Positions 20,216-29,739 of a stretch of DNA of 64,000 nt are shown piece by piece. Under the pieces are notes generated by a model. The model worked only from the letters and a program-made list of their open reading frames with translations. It did no database searches and was not told the origin of the DNA. The number at the start of each line of letters is the position of its first letter. The stretch's first letter is position 1. A program made the translations under genes and the position numbers. The stretch comes from Ceratothoa steindachneri (taxonomy: Eukaryota; Arthropoda; Malacostraca; Isopoda; Cymothoidae), in the NCBI GenBank assembly GCA_963969495.1, contig OZ018319.1, positions 199,924,736 through 199,988,735 on the forward strand, read 5' to 3'.

Positions 20216-20619
20216 TGTACTTCCATTGTTCAAAATGTATTTTATTCCTTAAATTTACATATTCTAATAATTAACTAGCTATTCATTTACATCTTGCCTG
20301 CCTCTATAGAAGAAAAGATAATGTTTGACTATGATTGTGGAAATAAATAAAAATTAATATACAAGAAAAAACTAGTCTGCTTATGATAGATGTAACATTT
20401 AAAGTCTGAAAGAGTTCTATGGATTAGGAGAAATTCCCAATTTTATTTTATCAGATGGGCAATTCAAATGCAGCCTCCATTCCCGTAACCTCATCGTAAA
20501 CAGCTTAGTCAACGATCTTAGACTCGCATTCCCTGATTAATGACCTTTTTTTTCCCCGTTTTGTGTTTATTTGTGTTTTTCTTCTGATCTGTAAGCTATT
20601 TATAGTCTTTTGTAACACT
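20216..20619. other. Unassigned AT-rich DNA
   Basis: Nothing recognised; it may include the 3' flank of the Tc1 copy. Confidence 0.45.
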
Positions 20620-20706
20620 CGTATTCTTAGTATACGACTGAAACTAGTCTCGTAAATTAAAAACTTTTAGATCCTATACAGTGGTTTCACTATCATATAT
20701 ATATAA
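20620..20706 (+). other. PLE terminal module (GACTGAAACTAGTC type)
   Basis: TCGTAT and ATACGA can pair across a 7-nt loop, followed by CTGAAACTAGTC and TGGTTTCACTATCA, then a short (TA)n. The GAAA, palindromic CTAG, TC order repeats that of module A. It lies upstream of a 5'-truncated PLE in the same orientation, as expected for a PLE pseudo-LTR. Confidence 0.5.
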
Positions 20707-20744
20707 TTTCTGTCATATTCAAGTATCAGTCTACCATGTACAAA

Positions 20745-21120
20745 ATGTTGATTCATAATAATGATAATAGTATAGGGGGGGTTATTATGTCGGTTGTTCA
20801 GTTTGCCCTAAGCAATACTTTGGGCAAACCGGTAAATCATTAAGTGTACGCTTGACGCAACATAAATACAATATTAGGAGGGGGGGAAGCAGCAGTGCTT
20901 TCTTTGTCAATTTATCTGTAAACAGTCTCCCGATCAATTGGAATTCAGCTAAATGTATTTACAAATCTGATGTCTTTGCTCAATTAAATATTGTCGAATG
21001 CTCATTCATTAATTCCTCGCCTAATTTTAATATATCCCGCGTCTCTTTAAAATGGACACTGTTATTAAAAAGCTTATTTATAAGGAAATTGTCCATTTTA
21101 ATTTTTAGCCCTTTGATTTA
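20745..21120 (+). pseudogene. PLE GIY-YIG endonuclease, 3' part
   Basis: Codes for FGQTGKSLSVRLTQHKYNIR, then PINWNSAKCIYKSD, then LNIVECSFINSSPNFNIS, the C-terminal half of a Penelope GIY-YIG domain (conserved Gln, Arg, H-K-Y and the N-W...E...N-F-N-x-S tail). The 90-codon frame from 20852 is uninterrupted to a stop at 21122. The catalytic GIY part is missing because the element is 5'-truncated. Confidence 0.8.
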
Positions 21121-21294
21121 TTAATTTAGTTATGTTTCTCTCGTTTATTTTTATGCATTCAAAATTACGTGTGTATGTACTTATTTTTGTGACATAAATG
21201 TCTACATAATTTACTCACAGTTGGAATTTCCTGAAGTAGACCTTATCTTTTTGGTTTCATGCTTCATATCCGTCTTTGATAATATTTTTTTATT

Positions 21295-21370
21295 TTGTGT
21301 GCTTCCAAATACTTTTGAACTTTATCCAGTTCATTCTCAAGGATAACTACAAGAGAAAATATTATAATAA

Positions 21371-21417
<47 letters not shown>

Positions 21418-21825
21418 CTATTAAAGATAAAGGACCGCCTCTAAGACAAGAAATCACGAATGAGGAAGTAGGAGAGGGATGGGTAAATTCACATTAAGAT
21501 TTAGTTATAACAGGTAGCGAGGTCAAACCGAGATGCAAGAAAGAGTCAAGAACAGAGCCAAAAGGGTTAAAACGATTAACGGATAAAGCGATAATCTAAA
21601 GAGAGAGATTAGGAGAGACACGAGAAGTAAGCAGATACGTAGGAGAGAGGAAGAGAAATAAAATAATGTTAATACAAAATCAATGTAATAATTAAATTGA
21701 CAAATCGGGTGCCCATAAAAATGAAAATTGAAAAAATCTTATATATACCCGTATTATAATATTTTCTCTTGTAGTTATCCTTGAGAATGAACTGAATAAA
21801 GTTCGAAAGTACTGGAAGCACCTTT
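21295..21825. repeat. Inverted repeat around (AT)n, 21.3-21.8 kb
   Basis: The reverse complement of about 21295-21372 matches about 21750-21825: both carry ATATTTTCTCTTGTAGTTAT and CCTTGAGAATGAACTG, then ATAAAGTTC and GGAAGCAC. Between the arms lie (AT)n (21373-21415) and purine-rich DNA. The sequence AGAATGAACTGGATAAAGTT resembles PLE N-terminal coding, but this is weak. Confidence 0.7.
21373..21415. repeat. (AT)n microsatellite
   Basis: AT dinucleotides at the edge of one arm of the inverted repeat. Confidence 0.97.
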
Positions 21826-21959
21826 TTCATTTTTCCAAATCTACTGAAATGACTGATACAGGTGAGTGTGGTGCATACGAGCCAGAAGAGGATGACCAAT
21901 CGGTGCCATTGAAACATCTACTTGCCCCAGGAACAACGTTCAATTGGTAATGGGAACGC

Positions 21960-22960
21960 GAGAGCGTATTCAGAAAATTCTTTATGTTCGATGAAGCGTC
22001 TTCACTGATCTACTGTAACAATATTGCAGAACTGATAAAATTAATGGGTATGAAGTATGTTGCCATGGAATGGAGACTTTATATTGACTCGTCTAACAAA
22101 AGTCTCAAGGCAGTTCTTCTGAATAACGGAAATAAGGTTTCATCGATCCCTGTTGGACACTCGGCTGAAATGAAAGAATCCCACAACAGCATGGAACGTT
22201 TGTTGTATGCTCTCAATTACCAGGTACATAAATGGTTGACTTGCGGAGATCTTAAAGTTGTTGGACTCATCCTAGGACTTCAAGGTGGGTACACAAAGTG
22301 TCCATGCTTTTTGTGTTTGTGAGATAGTCGGGCTGACGACCAGCATTGTGTCAGACAAGAGTGGCCATCAAGACAAGGATTAGAACCCGGGTCACACAAT
22401 GTTCTGTCCCACCCTCTGGTTAATCCGAGCAAAGTGTTATTCCCACCATACACATCAAACTCGGTCTAATGAAGAACTTTGTAAGAGCACTGGAGAGGAA
22501 GGTGGAGGATTTGCCTTCCCCCACCACAAGTTCCAACGAATCAGCATGGAGAAGCTTAAGGCAGGTATATTTGATGGTCATCAGATTAGAAAACTCATAA
22601 AAGACTCGTTTTGATGATTCATTAAATCATACTGAACTTTCTGCCTGGCTGTCCCTTAAGTTAATCATTTCAAACTTCCTTGGTAACCACAGAAGTCCTC
22701 AGTAACAGAAGATGGTTGATGACTTAATGGAGGATTTCCGCAAACTTGGTGCGCGTATGTCAGTGAAAATGCACTTTTTTCGGTCCCATCTGGACTATTT
22801 TCCAGAAAATTGCGGAGACTTCAGTGAAGAACAGGGTGAGCGCTTTCACCAAGACAGCCGTGTCATGGAGGAACGCTATCAAGGCTAATGGCATGTGAAC
22901 TTTCTGGCTGACTACTGTTGGTGCCTTTAGAGGGATGTGGTGTCTGCTCGGCACAATCGG
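21960..22960 (+). pseudogene. Decayed repeat-encoded conserved protein (arthropod multi-copy family, function unknown)
   Basis: The 112-codon frame from 21984 contains LIKLMGMKYVAMEWRLYIDS, KSLKAVLLNNGNKVSSIPVG, HSAEMKESHNSM and LILGLQGGYTKCPCFLC. Later frames give SKVLFPPY, GGFAFPHHKFQRISMEKLKA, FFRSHLDYFPENCGDFSEEQ and ERFHQDSRVMEERYQG. I recognise this as a protein annotated as uncharacterised in many arthropod and some other invertebrate genomes, always multi-copy, hence probably transposon-derived. The C-x-C-x2-C after Y-T-K suggests a metal site. At least four frame breaks; no TIRs identified. Confidence 0.6.
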
Positions 22961-23263
22961 AGGTCACTGAAGAGACCATTCATCCATGAGTAGCTTATTT
23001 TGTGCATTGTACTATTCATGCTATCTATTAAAAATATTATGTAAACCTTCTGTGAGTAAATCGGTCCAATATTTGCTATTATGTGTTTCATTCACAACAA
23101 ATATTTTGAAATACAGGAGTTTTTGGTATGTGCTCATATTTCAATAACCTGACCTGATTGGGTAAAATGAGCATAATTTTCAAATTCAGTGCAAAAAACT
23201 GAATCAAAATCAGGTATTATATATTTGACTTTGAAAACAACGCAGACCATGTAATAAATGGGG

Positions 23264-23265
<2 letters not shown>

Positions 23266-23322
<57 letters not shown>
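23266..23322. repeat. (TA)n microsatellite
   Basis: About 57 bp of TA, preceded by ATGGGGAAATA and followed by CACACAAAAGGGGG. Confidence 0.98.
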
Positions 23323-23328
<6 letters not shown>

Positions 23329-23599
23329 AAAGGGGGAATAAATTACTCGAACAAGAGATATTAATTATGATTGAGCGGGAAGTCAATTCAAAAGTAAGTT
23401 GATGCGGGTGACGATTGACAGGGTGTAATCAGGGGATTACCCACAAGATCTCTTTACCTTGAAGTCTGGTGGTGATCTGAGGGGGATGAGGGACCAACAG
23501 CTTAGGTCTTCGAGAAGAAACTTTGGGGATTCCTAACGAGGAGGACTCGTAGATTCAGTTTTTGAGTACTTCTTGTGGAAAAACGAGATTTTCTCTGCT

Positions 23600-24295
23600 C
23601 CAGAGAGATGTAATCTCAAACACGAGACTGTTCTATGGCTCAGCAGTGAGTTTCAGACACGAACGAACGGGGGTCTTGAAGGGGGTCCGAGATGAGGGGG
23701 GCCGCACACTTCACCGGGAAGAAGGTGGCTCGATAGGTTTCCTTTGAACAGCAGGGGCCAAAGCTTCACGAAGGGAGATCTGCTGGTGAGATCTTCACGC
23801 CGAGGTACGACTCGACTGGGAGTTGCGGGACTTCGCGGGGTAACAAACAAAACGGTCTGGACGGAAGAACTGGCAAACTCTCAATCTCCTCGAGGAATGG
23901 CGGACTCAGGGTTAAATAGCCAGGTGGCTGGTCGGATATATAGCCCCAGGGCATGGCCGTCCCTAGAGGATTCTCGACGTCAGTCTATGTAAACTTACTT
24001 CGAGATAACGAGTCGAATCGGGCAGCGAAGTTTGCTTCATTATATGGGGATAGGGTTAGTACGGCTGCGCTCGTGAAAGAATAGAAATGCCTGACAAGCA
24101 TGGAGTAAGGACTCAGCGTTATTATTGGTGAAAGGGGAGCGAGGAACGTCTGAAAGCAAATACAGCTGGGGCGAGAGACTCAGCGCGGGACTGCTTCCTT
24201 CTCGAAGATTCTAAACTTCCCACGCCAAGGAGCACGTGGTTTAGAGAGAAGGGGCTGAAAGGGGTATTTCGAGGGGGGCTTCCTTTGACGCTGAT
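23600..24295 (-). mobile_element. Possible solo LTR related to the gypsy element at 43-49 kb
   Basis: On the minus strand CGCCCCAGCTGTATTTGCTT (24158-24177) is identical to a segment of the LTRs at 46806-46826 and nearly so at 43566-43585. About 225 bp downstream lies a TATA-like GGCTATATATCC, matching the LTR spacing to its TATAAAA. Elsewhere the similarity is weak, so boundaries are estimated from the LTR length. Alternatively the shared 20-mer is a separate repeat. Confidence 0.4.
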
Positions 24296-24329
24296 CCTTC
24301 GAGGGCATCCCCTTACACTTGTATTGCAG

Positions 24330-24746
24330 ACTATATAACAATATAGTACAAGAGGGAGAGAAATTTGACGCGAATGAGCAATGAGACAAAAAAGGGAGTT
24401 TTTTTTAGGCAATCCTTACTAAAGACGACAGAAATAACGCCAGGGGAAAAAGTTTGAAATTCCTGCTGGGACTTGAACCCGGGTCTGCTGACTGCCGGTC
24501 AGATACGCTAACCGTAAATCAGCATCTGAACGGCAATCAGCAGACCCGGGTTCGAGTCCCGGTCAGGAATTTCAAGCTTTTTTCCCTGGCGTTATTTCTG
24601 TCTTCTCAGTAAGGATTGCCATCATTGTGCCACCCTTTGCTCTCTTTGATCCAAATGTTCTTCTGATGTCCCTTTCTCTTACCTCTAAAAAAAACCCTCC
24701 TGTTTCTTTTACCCTTTCTCATTCGCGTCAAATTTTTCTTCCTCTT

Positions 24747-24755
<9 letters not shown>
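24330..24755. repeat. Head-to-head tRNA-derived SINEs forming a palindrome
   Basis: The reverse complement of 24330-24512 aligns with 24518-24755. Both arms have tRNA-like sequence (CAGCAGACCCGGGTTC; B box GGTTCRAGTCC at 24469-24479 minus and 24549-24559 plus). Then follow AGGAATTTCAA, CCTGGCGTTATTTCTGTC, AGTAAGGATTGCC, CTCATTCGCGTCAAATTT and CCTCTTGTACTATA. The right arm carries about 62 bp absent from the left. Each arm looks like one SINE, promoter at the centre and tail outward. The right tail continues into (TA)n. Confidence 0.82.

Positions 24756-24842
<87 letters not shown>
24750..24842. repeat. (TA)n microsatellite at SINE tail
   Basis: About 92 bp of TA directly after the right SINE tail TTGTACTATA. 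Confidence 0.98.
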
Positions 24843-24845
<3 letters not shown>

Positions 24846-26730
24846 GAAACAACTTCGTATTCTACAAGGTCCGCCGGCGAACATCGTATTCAGACACGCA
24901 GGCAAACACACAGGTGCACATGAAACTTTTTTTTATAAGTGCCGTCAAAAAATTAAAACATAAAATTAAGTTATTCATGTAATGGATTCTAAGGCGGAGC
25001 CGCTGGACGAGGTTTTGGTTTTCGTGATTTATCGGTTTTTGCTCTAATGTGGGTGGGGCTAATTTGGGCAGGCGTCTTCCTATCCCTCATGGAGTAATCG
25101 AACCCGGCCCAAGATCTTCTTCAAAGAATGGGACAGAGGAGGAGGGGGAGCGGGGGGGGGGGAGGAAGAGAGGAGGGAACTAGACAAAGAAAGGGTGTTT
25201 CCCAGTGGGATTATCCCAGACTAGATCTGTTGTACGCCTTTGGGCAAAGTTGGTTGTTTTTAGCACTGAAAAAGGAGAATAGGTTTGGGGAGCGTAAGGC
25301 ACGGGAGGCAGATTCCCCCAAAAGGATTTCAGTTGGATTTGGTGACGAAATTGTTGAAGTTAGGGAAAGAGGAAATATGCGGAGGGCCTTCAGCTCGAGT
25401 AGGCAAAAAGGAGACTACTTGGTGCTGCTGGATGAATCCGGAAGTTCCATGGGGTTTCGAATCTCTTCTTGACGGCGAGAGGTCCCCCAGAGAGGTCCAG
25501 GAGATCAGATCAGGATCAAAACTGGGTCTCGGAATCGAACCCGGAGAAAATTGTACTTCAAAGTCCTTGTGGCCCTTCTGGCCCTAGTTTGCTTGGTTGA
25601 GGAGGTTCGGAGTCTTTTTCACCCGTTTATTCTTCCTCATCTTCCCGGCTGCTCCTTCTCCCATCTCCGATAATGCTCCCGTTTGTTACGACCCTAACCT
25701 TTCTTAGTGTCATCGCAAGTAACTTGTGGAATGCCCTTAATGGAAGCTTCCCGTGGTGCTACTCGTTTGGAAGGAGGGGTGGGGGTGAGGGGCACAGCCA
25801 TGGTATGGACGCGGAGGTTTGGTCGGTCTTAAGAGTCCCATGGTTCAGTGCCCATCTGCATGGTAACGAGGCTCATTGGGGCACGTGGGGCAGGACCTTC
25901 GAGTGCTTCCAGTGTATCGACGTCCTGGGCTTTGCTGTGGGTTCGGGCGCGCGGTGGGTGGTGGGTGAGCGTCTTCCCCCCCGTTGGGAAATCGCTGCCC
26001 GTCCTTGCGAGTTCCTGGTGTCGGAAGATGACGAAAGGCGCGTCGTTTTAAGGTCGCCTTCGCGTTTGCATCAAACACGCACGGCCCAAGGACGAGGGAC
26101 GGACGCGCAGGAGGGCGCCGACCTCCCAATGAGCAGCACCGTACCAAATGAGGCCCGGTCCAGTCGTTCGAGTTATCAAGAGCGGGTTTGGGTTACGGTG
26201 CCAACCGGTATGACGTCATGCGTACCAAGGCCCTGGTTTGAACTCCGCGGGAAAGCGCCTCGACGCCACTATGGAAGGACGCCGCACAAACAACAAATAT
26301 AAAAGGAAAAACAATGAATGAGAAGGACATAGGAGGACGAAAGAAGGGGGGGGGGGTGAAAAGGAGTGACGTAAATGCTAAGAAAGTCTCTCCAATATCA
26401 AGAGCAGAGGTGTGTGTGTGGGGAGGGGGAAGATCAGGGTAATTTTGTCGAGTGTTTCCTAAACCCCCATGTAGTAATCGAGAATCGCCCTCAGCTAACG
26501 ATGCGGGGCTGGTGAGGCAGGGGGGGATACGCCCCTGTATGTAAAACTCAGGTCAATTTGAAAATATTAGGTCGCGATAGCAGAACGTGGGCCTTACGGG
26601 GTAGGGAGGACCCCCGACCAGCTCCTTAGAATGGCTTTGTTCGCGTTCCATTCGAATTTGGGTTTTTGCCACCAAAGCCGAGAGAAAAATTAGCCGAAAA
26701 GTTTGACGCTTAATTTTTTGTTCATTCTTC
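24843..26730. other. Unassigned, G-rich on the plus strand; open frames of unknown meaning
   Basis: A 209-codon frame runs at 25673-26302 (+), and a 114-codon frame at 25128-25472 overlaps others in all frames. None shows a known motif. The 209-codon frame has a hydrophobic start (PFVTTLTFLSVIASNLW) followed by basic, low-complexity sequence, so a real protein is doubtful. Two spots share CATG-AGTAATCGA (about 25087 and 26468). Runs of G (25151-25160, 26348-26357) suggest simple sequence. I cannot assign this block. Confidence 0.4.
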
Positions 26731-26734
26731 CCGT

Positions 26735-27720
26735 CCGTCTGTCTTTCTTTCTTTCCTTCTTTTTCTCAGTCTCTCTATTCCTCTCTCTCTTTTTATCTCT
26801 CTCTCGCTCTCTTTTTCTCTCTCTCGCTCTCTTTTTCTATCTCTCTTTTTCATCTCTCTCTCTTTTTTCTCTCTTTTCTCTGTCTTGTTCTCTCTCTTTT
26901 TTCTCCTTTTCTCTCTCTTTTTATCTCTTTCACTCTCCCTTTTTTATCTCTCTTTTCTCACTCTCTCTTTCTCTCTATCTTTTCTCTCTCTTTTTCTCTC
27001 TTTTTTATCTCTCTTCCTCTATTTATTTTATCTCTCTCTTTTTTTCTCTCTCTTTTTTTCTCTCTCTTTCCCTCTCTCGCTTTCTCTCTCTCTCTCTTTC
27101 TCTTTCTGGTTCCAATCACTTAGCCTCATTATCTCTCTCGCTCTCCTATTTCTGACTCAACTTTCTTGTTTGTCTGCTCCTTTTCCACTGTCTTCCATAT
27201 TCTTTTATCTTTTCTTTCAACTATCTATCTAGCTATCTATCTATCACCATTTTAATCTCACTCTCTACCTATCTTTTTCTCTCTCTCTTTCTCTCTCCTG
27301 CTCTCTTTTATTCACCCTGCCTCTTATTTGTCTTTTTGACCTTTCTCTCTTATCTCCTTTTCTGTATCTCCCTAAGTCTCTCGCTTTCCCTTTTTTCTCT
27401 CTGTTTATTCTCTCCACTTTTTTCTTTTCATACTCTCTTCCTTCCCTCTCTTTTTCTCTCTTTTTGGGGGAAAATGTCTTTAGATAAGTGTTTTAACCTT
27501 GACTATATGTATGTGTTTATATATATAGTGTCTAGCCATTCCTCTCTTTCCCTCTCTCCTAATCACTCGCTCTCTCTTATTATCTCTCTCAGCATCTCTT
27601 TTTTTCTAACTCTCAATTTTCTTTATTTTTGTCCATATTTACTCTCGTCTCCTTTTCTCTTCTTCCTCAATTATCTATAGATCTATCACCATCTCACTCC
27701 CGCTCCCTCTTTATATCTGA
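26735..27720. repeat. Polypyrimidine (CT-rich) block
   Basis: About 1 kb of degenerate CTCTCTTTTTCTCTC, interrupted by short unique segments (27110-27180 and 27470-27540) and CTAT repeats near 27230. Long open frames here are low-complexity artefacts of the S/L/F-rich translation. Confidence 0.92.
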
Positions 27721-28142
27721 CCAGTCCCTTTGACCGTCCTTTGGTGATTTCGGCTGGGCTGTTACTGGTCACAATTTCCACGCCTAGTTGGCTGCCAGGC
27801 TAACTGAAAGGTCTCGGGCTAGGCCACTAGTCATAGCATGATAACCCTTGAATACCTGGGATACGAGTCTGGCCGCTCGGTAGGGCCTAGTACGGCCCCG
27901 ACCTTGACTTTCCTCCTCCTGTCACTCCTGGCGAGAAAAAAGTGAGAAATCACTTCGGCTAGTGTGGCAGGTGAATGGGGAGGTCTGCTAGGGAGGGGCT
28001 GGAAAGACCTGCGGGGTAGGCGGATGCGGCCGGCGCGAGACCTAGCACTTAATCTTTCCCTCTAATTTTAGTGGTCACAATCATCGAAGATATTAGCGCG
28101 TGCCTAGTCAGCTGACAAAAGCAAAAAAGTAAATAGAGAAAA

Positions 28143-29520
28143 ATGCCTGGTGCCCAACAATTAAAAATTGAATTTCCTAGGTGCGGAGGCATTGGTTGGT
28201 GTATAGATTTTAAAGAGGGAAACTTTAAGAACATCACTCGTCAGAGCGTCTGAAAGTTCTGCGACATAGAATTGGTAATGGAAAAGAAGATGAGGGAAGC
28301 GGAAGAACGTCACTACCGCGAACTTTCTGTCATGAGAAATCAACTTGGTCAATTCGAAGAAAACTGCATTGTGAAATTGACTAACCTGAGAAATCAGGTG
28401 GGCCAACTTCAAGAGGTAGTTGACGAACTCAGAAGACGTGTCATTTCCAGGTCACCTTCAGGGAATGGGAACGAGAATAGAGGACTATCGTGATGGACAG
28501 TAATGCCGCATACATTACGGAAAAGACCCAGGCAGGGCTAAAAGAGGAGGTCGAAGAACAGAGACAAGTTATGTTGATGTCGTTAGATCCGCGGTAACCC
28601 TCGAGACGGCGGGAACTCCTGTGTCGGGCGCAGCTCGAACAAACCCATATAATATCGGAAACGATAGAACTGAGGCTGCAGGTGCTCTCATTGAAGCTAC
28701 TGCAGTAAATCTTCGGACCAATTCAAAGAAAAATAAACGAATAAAAAGGAAGAAAAGGCAGGTAGTAGCTGCGATGGAAGCACCAGTGAACTGAGCTAGA
28801 CGAGCACATCGACACTAGCAGTGGAGGGGTCACTGGAGGTTAGAGGTGCCAGCTCGAAGGAAGGAGAGTTTCAGGAAGTAAGAAGGAAAAAGAAAAGTGG
28901 TAAGAAGAAGAAACAGAGGACGACCTCCCATGACGCAGAGGACCCCTTGAAAACCCTAAATCGCTTTGCCGTCCTGTCGGACGAGGGAGCGCAATGCGTA
29001 ATGGTGGGAGACTTGCAGCTACGAGGCCTTCAGTACCACATGGAGGGATAACAAGACGCTACAAGACGAAGTTAGGAATGTACGCAATTTCTCCAGGAGC
29101 TCCGTAATTGCCTCAATGGTCAGTGGAAACGACCTTTTTCTTAGAGGAGGTAGAGTCTGGCTAACGGAAAATATAGTCCAGACATAGATGAAGATTGCAG
29201 AGGATCTTCTCTCAAAGACAAGCAAGGTCATGCTCATGGGGATGCTATCCAAGAGGTTTGTTACAGCGCACGCAAATAGCAAACTTCTTGGCATTAAAGA
29301 ACGTCTAGGTCACCTTTGTGCCTTGACAGGAGTTAAGTTTGTAGACCTGGTCGACTTGTTTCTTGGACTAGATGACCTACCTATACACGGAGGACGGGGT
29401 CCACCTAAACGACCGAGGAAGAAGATTTCTGGCTGAGTTAATCGATAGGAATGCCTTCTTGTTGTTTAACGTTGCACGGGATGAGCCAAGCGGCAACTTA
29501 ACGTATACTACCGAGTAGGA
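28143..29520 (+). pseudogene. CR1 ORF1 (coiled coil plus SGNH esterase), copy A
   Basis: The ORF1 protein binds element RNA; its esterase domain may act on lipids. The first frame holds FPRCGGIGWCIDFKEGNF, probably a decayed zinc-binding start. A 73-codon frame (28275-28493) is a clear coiled coil (EERHYRELSVMRNQLGQFEE). A lysine-rich linker (RRKKKSGKKKKQ) follows, then the esterase: MVGDLQLRGLQ (block I, where GDS is expected), SMVSGNDLFLRGGR (block III, GND) and TEDGVHLNDRGRRFL (block V, D-x-x-H). The catalytic Ser is not clear. Several frameshifts. Confidence 0.75.
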
Positions 29521-29739
29521 GACTCAAGATGAGCCGCGAGAGCAAGTCAATGTGGGACATTCTACTACAAGAAGCCCTGCTGCACCGCAAGCCGAAAGTA
29601 ATGGAAGCCCTTCTGGTGACGAAGAACCGGTCCCAGGTGGAGAAGATCCAGGCAACTCTGAGAAAGCTCATCGTAATACGTCCCTTTCTGAGAACAACAC
29701 TCCATCTGAGTCGTCGGGAAACACGTTAACGTAGGGAGC

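Noticed and set aside
25673..26302. 209-codon frame as a host gene
   Set aside because: No recognised motif, open in more than one frame because of G-rich composition, and no splice or promoter evidence; left as unassigned.
26703..27680. Open frames of 114-150 codons on the plus strand
   Set aside because: Low-complexity S/L/F translation of a CT-rich block.
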